Made by a program: the position numbers and the translations under genes
The notes under the pieces: generated by a model
What the model was told of the DNA's origin: nothing
Database searches by the model: none
The model's input: the letters and a program-made list of their open reading frames with translations, nothing else
Source: Zobellia russellii
Lineage (GTDB): Bacteria > Bacteroidota > Bacteroidia > Flavobacteriales > Flavobacteriaceae
DNA: 64,000 bases
Direction: 5' to 3'
NCBI RefSeq assembly: GCF_018728565.1
Contig: NZ_JACSOI010000010.1
Span: forward strand, 85,727-149,726
Shown here: positions 57,129-64,000 of the stretch, piece after piece
Numbering within the stretch: the first letter of the stretch is position 1
How the letters are laid out: the number at the start of each line of letters is the position of its first letter

Positions 57129-57187
57129 ATCTAGGATTTCAGGTAGCACTAACGCAAAAAGAAGTTTTAGTTACGAATTAGGAATAA

Positions 57188-58177
57188 ATGAGAATAGGTC
57201 TTTTTCCGTCTGCAAATTATAGTGCCAAAAATGGTATTGATCCCATGAAACAGATGGGTGATACTCATGTGATATCTGATGAACTTGCTTTAGGAAAAGG
57301 GGTTGCAGGAAGCCAACAAGTATTGTGTTTAGATGGCGCTTCCATACTATTGCGGAAGTTAAGTTTAAATAGTATTTCTAAGGTAGAATATGAAAATAAT
57401 CATTTCTGTTTTGGAGTTCATTTTTTGCTTGAAGGCAATTATAGCTTTGTTAGTACGGAAAGTAAATCTAGACTTAACATTACTTCTGGCAGCTATAACC
57501 TTGTGCAGTGGCCAAAGACCAATGGAGTTGAAAAGCTTAAGGGAAGGGAATATACTTCTATAGAAGTTTTCTTTACTCAGGAGTTTCTTGAAGATTTATT
57601 AGGAACTGAGTACAATTCGGCTTTTATAAAATTTGCTGATGCCTTCGTGGATAAACCTAAATATCTGTGGAATGAAATGAAACCAATACCAGGTAGGTTA
57701 AGGTTGTTGCTACTGGATATTTTACATTGTTCATATACCGGAATCGCCAGAACCAATTTTATAGAATCTCAAATACGATGTTTGCTGATAGAGGTCTTTT
57801 TGGGAAAAGAGAATGGTATGGAGCAGATAGCAGGGGAGACAACGCTATCTACTTTGGATAAGGAGGCCATAGATGAAGTGGTTTCATATATCAAACAGAA
57901 TCTTAAGCGGAAATTAACCATTAAGGAACTGTCCGAGGTAGCAGGATTTAATACTACCAAACTAAAAAGTTGTTTCAAGAAGGTGCATCAAACCACAATC
58001 TTTAAGTTCATTACACAGCTTCGCATGGAAAAGGCAAGACTTTTGGTGTTAGAAGAAAATTACACTGTTGCTCAAGCATCTTATGAAGTAGGGTATTCCA
58101 ACCCACAACATTTTACCGTAGCCTTCAAGAAGACTATGGGCTATTTGCCTAGTCTTTTGCTTACCAATTTGTCTTAG
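57188..58177 (+). CDS. AraC-family regulator of iron uptake
   Basis: This 329-residue regulator has a variable N-terminal ligand region and a C-terminal AraC double helix-turn-helix (about residues 230-325: LTIKELSEVAGFNTTKLKSC and AQASYEVGYSNPQHFTVAFK). The arrangement matches PchR-type activators that sense siderophores and are encoded beside the receptor they control. It diverges from the TonB operon across 126 bp containing facing promoter boxes. Control of that operon is the most likely role. A weaker in-frame start choice exists downstream, but the present one fits the promoter. Confidence 0.92.
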   Translation: MRIGLFPSANYSAKNGIDPMKQMGDTHVISDELALGKGVAGSQQVLCLDGASILLRKLSLNSISKVEYENNHFCFGVHFLLEGNYSFVSTESKSRLNITSGSYNLVQWPKTNGVEKLKGREYTSIEVFFTQEFLEDLLGTEYNSAFIKFADAFVDKPKYLWNEMKPIPGRLRLLLLDILHCSYTGIARTNFIESQIRCLLIEVFLGKENGMEQIAGETTLSTLDKEAIDEVVSYIKQNLKRKLTIKELSEVAGFNTTKLKSCFKKVHQTTIFKFITQLRMEKARLLVLEENYTVAQASYEVGYSNPQHFTVAFKKTMGYLPSLLLTNLS

Positions 58178-58441
58178 GTTTTTTATCGCCAATATATAAT
58201 TCCAATCATATCGTTATTCATCCCATTAGATTTGATTAGATACGCTTTCTAATGGTATATTGATTTCGGTTTTCAATTGGGAAAAATTTTAAGAGTTATG
58301 GCGCTTTTAAAGAGACTCTTGGTAAAAGATGTAAAAATTGTGTGACTTTTTAGAGAACATTGGTGTCTTAAATATTGAAGGAAGAGGTGATATTTTACTA
58401 TTCCCATAATCAGTACTATTTAAATTAAAACGATAAAAACT

Positions 58442-58882
58442 ATGATCGATCAATTGAAAAGCTTGGCTTTTGATAAATTAAAAGATGCGATGGCATCCAA
58501 CTCTTTAGGTGAAGGTGAAACTACAGCTGCAGCGGAACAAGGTTCTGCCGCTTTGGTGAATAGTTTGATGGAAAATATATCGACCGGGGATTTGGGTTCC
58601 ATTACCAGTTTGTTTTCTAATGATGGTAATGCTTCTGAAGACAATGGTGTTTTTAAACTTATTGTAGGTAAACTTGCTGGAATTTTACAAGGACAGGGTA
58701 TGGACGCTTCAGCGGCACAATCTGAAGCGAGTAATATAGCACCGGACTTAATAAATAGTCTAAAAGAAAAATTTATGTCAAACGATGCTGCTGATAGTAG
58801 CTTTGACCTAGGAAGCATTGGAAGCCTTCTTGGAGGAGGCGAAGCTGGAGACCTTCTTAGTAAGGCTAAAGGCTTGTTTTAG
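58442..58882 (+). CDS. small glycine/serine-rich cytoplasmic protein, unknown
   Basis: This 146-residue protein has no signal peptide, membrane segment or Cys. It is rich in Ser, Gly, Ala and Asp and looks helical with flexible ends (DQLKSLAFDKLKDAMASNSL at the start, GSLLGGGEAGDLLSKAKGLF at the end). The pattern recalls DUF937-like proteins, but I cannot confirm the family. It is transcribed alone after a 265-bp gap and ends at a convergent terminator. No function is assigned. Confidence 0.7.
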   Translation: MIDQLKSLAFDKLKDAMASNSLGEGETTAAAEQGSAALVNSLMENISTGDLGSITSLFSNDGNASEDNGVFKLIVGKLAGILQGQGMDASAAQSEASNIAPDLINSLKEKFMSNDAADSSFDLGSIGSLLGGGEAGDLLSKAKGLF

Positions 58883-58907
58883 TAAGATTGTATTTGAGTT
58901 GGTAATT

Positions 58908-58941
58908 AAAAAGGTTGCTCTTTACAGGAGCAACCTTTTTT
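58908..58941. terminator. bidirectional terminator
   Basis: The arms AAAAAGGTTGCTC and GAGCAACCTTTTT flank a 7-base loop between two convergent genes. Confidence 0.93.
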
Positions 58942-59743
58942 ATATATGTGAATCAATTAGTTTTTGTAATACTGTTTCTACACCAAATTCGTCATTGTTC
59001 AAAGTTTCAAATTTTGCTGCTTTTTTTACATTGGGATGTGCGTTTTCCATGGCAAAACTGAAATCCGAAAGAGCTAACATTTCAAGATCGTTATTGTAAT
59101 CGCCAAAGACCATGGTTTCTGCCGGGGTAATGTTAAACCGTTCCTGCATTTTTTGAAGAGCGTAACCTTTATGGGCATTTGGGCTGGATATGTCTACCCA
59201 ATTTTCTCCGGATACCTTAACTTTTAAAGACCCTTCTAGATGGGATACGGATGGATAAATGTACTTTTCCGAACTTTCAAAGTGGTAGATGGCAATCTTG
59301 AGTATTTCGCCATCAAAATCCTTTAGGTCGTCAACAACATTATAATCGGTGTAATACTCGCGTAACTTGGCTTCAAATTCCTTGGAGTCACTCTTTATGT
59401 AAGCATTGTGTTTACCGCAAAGTACAGGGTGAATGTTGTCTACGGTGTCCAATATCTTAAGAACTGAATTTTTTGCATCATTGGGCAATGGTGTAGCAAG
59501 TAGTTCGGTAGTCTTTTGCATGGCAAATGCACCGTTCTCTGCAATTACAATAATGTCGTCCTTAATGGGTTCTAATTTATCAACTATACTATGATACTGT
59601 CTGCCACTGGCAGCTATAAAAATGATGCCTCTTTCTTTCATTTGTTCAAAGAGCTCAAAAAAGCGACTGCTCACTTCGTGATTGGAGTTTAATAGCGTGC
59701 CGTCCATATCCGTGACGACCATTTTTATATTTGATAGATCCAT
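58940..59743 (-). CDS. Cof-type HAD phosphatase
   Basis: This 267-residue hydrolase has the HAD nucleophile motif VVTDMDGTLLNS, motif II in FIAASGRQ, and the C-terminal acidic motif VFGDYNNDLEML. The inserted cap is of the Cof (C2) type, so substrates are likely small sugar phosphates or pyridoxal/flavin phosphates. A -7 box TACCTTTG lies 19 bp upstream. Substrate cannot be chosen by sequence alone. Confidence 0.94.
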   Translation of the reverse strand: MDLSNIKMVVTDMDGTLLNSNHEVSSRFFELFEQMKERGIIFIAASGRQYHSIVDKLEPIKDDIIVIAENGAFAMQKTTELLATPLPNDAKNSVLKILDTVDNIHPVLCGKHNAYIKSDSKEFEAKLREYYTDYNVVDDLKDFDGEILKIAIYHFESSEKYIYPSVSHLEGSLKVKVSGENWVDISSPNAHKGYALQKMQERFNITPAETMVFGDYNNDLEMLALSDFSFAMENAHPNVKKAAKFETLNNDEFGVETVLQKLIDSHI

Positions 59744-59762
59744 GTGTATTTTTTAGAAGATG

Positions 59763-59770
59763 CAAAGGTA
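59763..59770 (-). promoter_or_regulatory. -7 box TACCTTTG for the HAD gene
   Basis: The minus strand reads TACCTTTG, close upstream of the start at 59743. Confidence 0.7.
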
Positions 59771-59835
59771 TCTGTTCATAATTTAATTAGGGTTCGTATT
59801 TAGAAAGTTTTACATTTATTTGATATATAAAATGT

Positions 59836-60258
59836 ATGAAATTCTATCAAAAAGAAATTAAACTAAAAGCTTATAATCGTGGTTTTCATTTAGTAACCGA
59901 AGCTATTTTAAGCTCGTTTCCAGAGCTTAATACTATAAAGAAAGGAATGTTTCAGGTTTTTATAAAGCACACATCTGCTAGTTTGACCATTAATGAGAAC
60001 GCTGACCCCACGGTGCGATTGGATTTTGAAAGCCATATGAATAAAATGGTGCCGGAAAATGCTCCCTACTATATACATACATACGAAGGTCCGGACGATA
60101 TGCCCGCGCATATAAAATCATCCTTAATGGGAGCATCCGTACAGATTCCAATAACAGGGGGAAGGTTGAACTTGGGGATATGGCAAGGTATATATTTGTG
60201 TGAGCATAGAAATTATGCCTCCGGAAGAAACTTGGTAATTACCGCATTTGGGGAATAA
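59836..60258 (+). CDS. YjbQ family protein
   Basis: This 140-residue protein has the YjbQ (UPF0047) core, HTSASLTINENADPTVRLDF, and the ending WQGIYLCEHR. Homologues show weak thiamine phosphate synthase activity in E. coli, and the in vivo role is unsettled. The gene stands alone and ends in a convergent terminator shared with rplT. Length is normal. Confidence 0.93.
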   Translation: MKFYQKEIKLKAYNRGFHLVTEAILSSFPELNTIKKGMFQVFIKHTSASLTINENADPTVRLDFESHMNKMVPENAPYYIHTYEGPDDMPAHIKSSLMGASVQIPITGGRLNLGIWQGIYLCEHRNYASGRNLVITAFGE

Positions 60259-60290
60259 AAAAAGCCGGTACACAAATGCACCGGCTTTCT
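60259..60290. terminator. bidirectional terminator of yjbQ-like gene and rplT
   Basis: The arms AAAGCCGGT and ACCGGCTTT flank a 10-base loop, with A- and T-rich flanks for both directions. It ends the thrS-infC-rpmI-rplT operon. Confidence 0.92.
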
Positions 60291-60313
60291 TATAAGTGAG
60301 ATATATTCTTAAT

Positions 60314-60658
60314 TTATTTAACCTTGTCTACGATTGCTTTAAAAGCTTCTGGATGATTCATCGCTAAATCTGCAAGAACTTTTCTGTTCAATTCAATTTC
60401 ACTAGCTTTTAATTTCCCCATAAACTGAGAATAAGACAATCCGTGTAAACGGGCACCTGCGTTAATACGTGTAATCCAAAGAGCACGAAAAGTTCTCTTC
60501 TTGTTTCTTCTATCGCGGTAAGCATATAACATTGCTTTCTCTACCGCATTTTTGGCTACCGTCCAAACGTTTTTACGTCTTCCAAAGTAACCTTTGGCTT
60601 GCTTCATCACCTTTTTTCTTCTGGCTCTGGAAGCAACTGCATTTACTGATCTTGGCAT
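60314..60658 (-). CDS. rplT: 50S ribosomal protein L20
   Basis: This 114-residue ribosomal protein begins [20 protein letters not shown] and contains [20 protein letters not shown], as in L20 of related bacteria. I chose ATG 60658 because the longer frame adds non-conserved residues before the family start. It is last in the thrS-infC-rpmI-rplT operon. In other bacteria L20 controls the operon by binding its mRNA; no such site was searched for here. Confidence 0.97.
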   Translation of the reverse strand: MPRSVNAVASRARRKKVMKQAKGYFGRRKNVWTVAKNAVEKAMLYAYRDRRNKKRTFRALWITRINAGARLHGLSYSQFMGKLKASEIELNRKVLADLAMNHPEAFKAIVDKVK

Positions 60659-60747
60659 AATTTTAAATTTTTGTAGTAGGCGGTGCTTTCTTTTGCACAC
60701 TTTTTGAGCCTAACTCCATGGTTAATACTGTTTTACCGTAAAGAATA

Positions 60748-60945
60748 TTACTTTAAACGTAATTGTTCTTTAATACTGTTAACGTCATTGGCGTGAACCA
60801 ATGTGTCATGCGTTAACTTAAGCTTTCGCTTCTTTGACTTTTTAGTCAAGATATGACTCTTAAAAGCGTGCTTTCTTTTAATTTTACCAGTACCGGTAAG
60901 CTTAAAACGCTTCTTGGCACTCGATTTTGTTTTCTGTTTAGGCAT
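60748..60945 (-). CDS. rpmI: 50S ribosomal protein L35
   Basis: This 65-residue basic protein begins [20 protein letters not shown] and has the [16 protein letters not shown] stretch of L35. It lies between infC and rplT in the usual order. Length is normal. Confidence 0.97.
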   Translation of the reverse strand: MPKQKTKSSAKKRFKLTGTGKIKRKHAFKSHILTKKSKKRKLKLTHDTLVHANDVNSIKEQLRLK

Positions 60946-61047
60946 TTTTCCTATTTATATGAATCTCACTTATTTATGCTGAAACTGCCCGTAAATAACG
61001 GACAGATATCAGTATCTTTTGTAGTAACTTAGAAAAACTAGGTTACT

Positions 61048-61602
61048 TTATTTTTTAGTTTTAGGGGCAATGAACATGGTCATTCGCTTACCTTCTAATC
61101 TTGGTAATTGTTCTACTTTTCCCCACTCTTCCAAATCTTGGGCAAGTTTTAAAAGTAGAATCTCACCTTTATCTTTATAAACAATAGAGCGTCCTTTAAA
61201 AAACACGTAAGCCTTTAATTTGGCTCCGTCTTGCAAAAACTTTTCTGCATGTTTCTTTTTAAAGTCATAATCATGGTCATCTGTATTTGGACCAAAACGG
61301 ATCTCTTTTACGATTACCTTTGTGGCCTTGGCCTTCATGACTTTTTCGCGCTTCTTTTGTTCGTAAAGAAACTTCTTGTAATCTATAATCTTACATACCG
61401 GAGGCTCGGCATTTGGTGATATTTCCACCAAGTCCAAACCCATTTCTTCCGATTTATCTAGAGCTACCCTTATAGGGTATACACCTACTTCAACGTTGTC
61501 ACCTACCAACCTTACCTTAGGTGCTAGTATTTTTTCATTGATTTTGTGAGGGTTTTTGTTTTCCCTCCTAGGTTGGGGCCTAAATCTCTTTCGTATTGCT
61601 AT
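61048..61602 (-). CDS. infC: translation initiation factor IF-3, probable ATA start
   Basis: This 184-residue factor keeps ribosomal subunits apart and checks start codons. Conserved N-terminal residues [18 protein letters not shown] are encoded upstream of the first ordinary start codon (TTG at 61509). The frame has a stop (TAA) at 61617-61615. No ATG, GTG or TTG lies between, so a non-standard start is required. The best choice is ATA at 61602-61600, giving (M)[16 protein letters not shown]. Many bacteria start infC at AUU, AUC or AUA, which lets IF-3 repress its own translation. The C-domain ([20 protein letters not shown]) is normal. It follows thrS by 32 bp. Confidence 0.93.
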   Translation of the reverse strand: MAIRKRFRPQPRRENKNPHKINEKILAPKVRLVGDNVEVGVYPIRVALDKSEEMGLDLVEISPNAEPPVCKIIDYKKFLYEQKKREKVMKAKATKVIVKEIRFGPNTDDHDYDFKKKHAEKFLQDGAKLKAYVFFKGRSIVYKDKGEILLLKLAQDLEEWGKVEQLPRLEGKRMTMFIAPKTKK

Positions 61603-61634
61603 GACTAATTCTTTTTAGTTAAACTTTAAATTTT

Positions 61635-63581
61635 TTAAAACGACTTTAAGGTACTATTTATTTCTTTAGTTACCAAGTCTGAAAACTGTTCAAGGGAAAT
61701 AGAGCCTAAATCCTCACCACCATGTCTACGTACAGATATGGTATTTGACGCTTCTTCGTTTTCCCCAACGATCAGCATAAAAGGAATTTTATTCATTTCT
61801 GCTTCACGTATTTTCTTGCCTACCGTCTCATTTCTAGCATCAACAAGGGCGCGAATTTCGTCATTTTCTAAGGATTTTAAAACTTTTTCCGCATATTTTT
61901 CATGTTTCTCGCTCACGGGCAGCACAATAGCTTGCTCTGGGATAAGCCATAAAGGAAAATTACCGCCTGTATGTTCCAGTAACAGGGCTATGAAACGTTC
62001 CATGCTACCAAATGGGGCACGGTGTATCATAACCGGTCTGTGCAACTCGTTATCACTACCTTTATAGGTAAGGTCAAAACGTTCAGGTAAATTGTAGTCT
62101 ACCTGAATGGTTCCTAACTGCCATTGTCTGCCAAGGGCATCTTTAACCATAAAGTCTAATTTGGGGCCATAAAATGCAGCTTCACCTTGTTCAATTATAA
62201 AGTCAAGACCCTTTTCTTTCGCAGCGTTAATAATGGCATTTTCTGCTTTCTCCCAGTTTTCTACAGTACCAATATACTTTTCCGGAGTGCTTAAATCCCT
62301 AACGGATACTTGTGCCGTAAAGTTTTCAAACCCTAATGAACCTAAAACATATAAAGATAGGTCAATAACATTTTTGAATTCTTGATCCAATTGGTCCGGA
62401 GTACAAAAAATGTGTGCATCATCCTGTGTGAAGCCTCTTACTCTTGTAAGACCATGAAGTTCACCGCTTTGTTCATATCTGTAAACTGTTCCAAATTCGG
62501 CATAACGTTTTGGTAATTCTCGATAACTGTAAGGGCGTACATTGTAAATCTCACAATGATGTGGGCAATTCATTGGTTTCAACAGAAATTCTTCATCTTC
62601 CTTTGGTGTGTGAATAGGCTGAAAACTGTCTGCACCATATTTTTCGTAATGCCCAGAAGTAACATAAAGTTCTTTTTGTCCTATATGCGGCGAAACCACC
62701 ATTTCGTATCCTGCCTTTTTTTGAGCTTTCTTTAGAAAATTTTCAAGACGTTCTCTAAGTGCTGCGCCTTTAGGAAGCCATAATGGTAGTCCTTGACCAA
62801 CTTTCTGAGAAAAAGCAAACAGTTCAAGTTCTTTGCCTAGTTTTCTATGGTCGCGTTGCTTAGCCTCTTCAATTAAAGCAAGATACTCGGTAAGTTCTTT
62901 TTGTTTAGGGAAAGAAATACCGTAAACCCGGGTTAATTGAGGGTTCTTTTCGTCACCTCTCCAGTAGGCGCCGGCAACATTCAGTATTTTTATAGCTTTA
63001 ACAATACCGGTATTAGGTATGTGTCCACCTCTACATAAATCCGTAAAAGTGTCATGATCACAAAAAGTAATGGTTCCGTCCTCAAGATTTTCTATAAGCT
63101 CAACCTTATATTCGTTTCCTTGACTCTTATATAATGATAGAGCTTCGGCTTTAGATATAGGGCGCATTTTAAAGTCATGCTTACCGCGGGCAATTTCCAA
63201 AGCTTTCTTTTCTATAGCGGGAAAATCTTTTTCGGAAATAGAATGCGCTCCAAAATCAACATCATAATAGAACCCATTTTCAATAGCGGGCCCAATAGTT
63301 AATTTTATGCCAGGGTATAATTCTTCTAGAGCCTGTGCTACAATATGTGAAGAAGAATGCCAAAAAGCTTTTTTACCTTCTTTGTCGTTCCAAGTATAAA
63401 GAACAAGTGCCCCGTCTTCGGTAAGAGGGGTGACAGTTTCTACCACCGTATCGTTAAATTTTGCCGAAATAACGTTTCGTGCAAGACCTTCACTAATACT
63501 TTTGGCAATATCCAATGGAGTGCTTCCATTTGCAAACTCTTTAATACTTCCGTCAGGTAATGTAATTTTTATCATGCCCAT
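61635..63581 (-). CDS. thrS: threonyl-tRNA synthetase
   Basis: This 648-residue class II synthetase has an N-terminal TGS domain ([20 protein letters not shown]), the editing domain ([27 protein letters not shown]) and the catalytic core with the zinc-binding [10 protein letters not shown] and motif 3 [18 protein letters not shown]. The anticodon-binding domain is at the C-terminus. The start at 63581 (MGMIKITL) follows a -7 box at 63606-63599; the Met two codons later is also possible. It heads the translation operon with infC, rpmI and rplT. Confidence 0.97.
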   Translation of the reverse strand: MGMIKITLPDGSIKEFANGSTPLDIAKSISEGLARNVISAKFNDTVVETVTPLTEDGALVLYTWNDKEGKKAFWHSSSHIVAQALEELYPGIKLTIGPAIENGFYYDVDFGAHSISEKDFPAIEKKALEIARGKHDFKMRPISKAEALSLYKSQGNEYKVELIENLEDGTITFCDHDTFTDLCRGGHIPNTGIVKAIKILNVAGAYWRGDEKNPQLTRVYGISFPKQKELTEYLALIEEAKQRDHRKLGKELELFAFSQKVGQGLPLWLPKGAALRERLENFLKKAQKKAGYEMVVSPHIGQKELYVTSGHYEKYGADSFQPIHTPKEDEEFLLKPMNCPHHCEIYNVRPYSYRELPKRYAEFGTVYRYEQSGELHGLTRVRGFTQDDAHIFCTPDQLDQEFKNVIDLSLYVLGSLGFENFTAQVSVRDLSTPEKYIGTVENWEKAENAIINAAKEKGLDFIIEQGEAAFYGPKLDFMVKDALGRQWQLGTIQVDYNLPERFDLTYKGSDNELHRPVMIHRAPFGSMERFIALLLEHTGGNFPLWLIPEQAIVLPVSEKHEKYAEKVLKSLENDEIRALVDARNETVGKKIREAEMNKIPFMLIVGENEEASNTISVRRHGGEDLGSISLEQFSDLVTKEINSTLKSF

Positions 63582-63598
63582 TTTTTGTAATAAGGGTG

Positions 63599-63606
63599 CA
63601 AAGATA
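63599..63606 (-). promoter_or_regulatory. -7 box TATCTTTG for thrS
   Basis: The minus strand reads TATCTTTG, 17 bp upstream of the chosen start at 63581, so the longer frame reaching 63629 is not used. Confidence 0.75.
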
Positions 63607-63629
63607 GTATACGCGTACAAGGCACACAA

Positions 63630-63940
63630 TATATAGGGTTAAGTTTATTGGTTGAATGTTGTGGGTGTTTTGTAATCTTTTTGGAAATCTAGTGTGTATG
63701 TTGACTATTACTGTTTGTGGTCATAAATTTTTCGTTAGAAGGGAATGTAAAATTGAGGTTAAGAAAAAAATATTCTAAAATTTGGAAGGAAACTATAGTT
63801 TGGGGCTTGTGGGAATGAATAAAAAGTTCTAATTTTAAGGCCCTTCTTTTTTGGTGGAAGTGTAATTTATTGAAGCGCAGGGGTTTGTGAAAAATCCAAA
63901 ACTTTATTCAAAAAATTCTTTGAGAATTAAAAAAGGGTGT
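63630..63940. other. AT-rich intergenic region, no gene seen
   Basis: About 310 bp between the thrS promoter and the final promoter box hold no convincing reading frame or strong hairpin. Confidence 0.55.
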
Positions 63941-63948
63941 TACATTTG
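63941..63948 (+). promoter_or_regulatory. promoter TTG-N18-TACATTTG at the window end
   Basis: TACATTTG follows a TTG at 63920-63922 with 18 bp spacing, a good -33/-7 pair for this phylum. Its gene lies beyond 64000; the remaining bases show no start of a known tRNA or protein. Confidence 0.65.
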
Positions 63949-64000
63949 CAGCCCGCTAAACAGGTATGAAGATGTTTGTTAAGCAGGGGTTAAAAAAGAG

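Noticed and set aside
1..64000. CRISPR arrays, rRNA genes, insertion sequences and origins
   Set aside because: No regularly spaced repeats, rRNA-like stretch, transposase motif or DnaA-box cluster was noticed on either strand; dnaB alone does not mark an origin.

Overview
The window looks like chromosomal DNA of a marine member of the Flavobacteriaceae (Bacteroidota). The evidence is low GC content, repeated -7 boxes of the form TAnnTTTG a short distance upstream of genes, few Shine-Dalgarno sequences, several TonB receptors paired with surface lipoproteins, and families such as DUF6607, DUF2271, DUF4374 and HmuY. The Zobellia/Maribacter group is my guess at genus level; nothing in the window fixes it.

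Region 1 (1-6240) is a tight signalling operon: a CheY-like receiver, an H-NOX haem nitric-oxide sensor, a three-PAS histidine kinase, a FIST-domain protein (the fold of the NosP nitric-oxide sensors), a second histidine kinase, an Hpt phosphotransfer protein and a LytTR response regulator. A 39-residue membrane peptide gene follows at 6356. Region 2 (6678-19427) is an exopolysaccharide locus. A leftward part encodes a TPR/beta-barrel outer-membrane protein, a membrane-anchored glycosidase, a lipoprotein and a large multi-spanning membrane protein, with a rightward STAS gene between. A rightward part encodes a MOP-type flippase, a GT4 glycosyltransferase and a receiver-GT2 fusion. The set of parts resembles the Pel system, but the receiver-GT2 enzyme is unusual. 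The most interesting reading of the window is that the NO-sensing phosphorelay controls secretion of this polysaccharide; this is inference from adjacency.

Region 3 (19548-22055) is a small redox/detoxification group under a TetR regulator, which has two matching palindromic operators. Region 4 (22231-26487) holds a DUF5060 glycosidase lipoprotein, an MscS channel and a universal stress protein. Region 5 (26902-35845) is a haem/iron-uptake locus: DUF6607-DUF2271 diverge from a TonB receptor-HmuY pair across two operator-like sites, followed by a Cys-rich protein, about 900 bp with no convincing gene, and another beta-barrel receptor.

Region 6 (35990-48892) is mostly housekeeping: tandem tRNA-Lys genes, aroK, a phosphoribosyltransferase, an S4 protein, an FKBP lipoprotein, split transketolase, tgt, an LptF/G permease, an EamA transporter, accA, dnaB and a secreted protein of unknown function. 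Region 7 (48932-58177) is a second iron-uptake operon: TonB receptor, DUF4374, ankyrin protein, DUF2271 and PepSY flavoreductase, with a divergent AraC regulator. It shares a promoter-proximal motif with region 5. Region 8 (58442-63581) ends with a small unknown protein, a HAD phosphatase, a YjbQ protein and the thrS-infC-rpmI-rplT operon, in which infC appears to start at ATA. No CRISPR array, rRNA, prophage or intact insertion sequence was seen.
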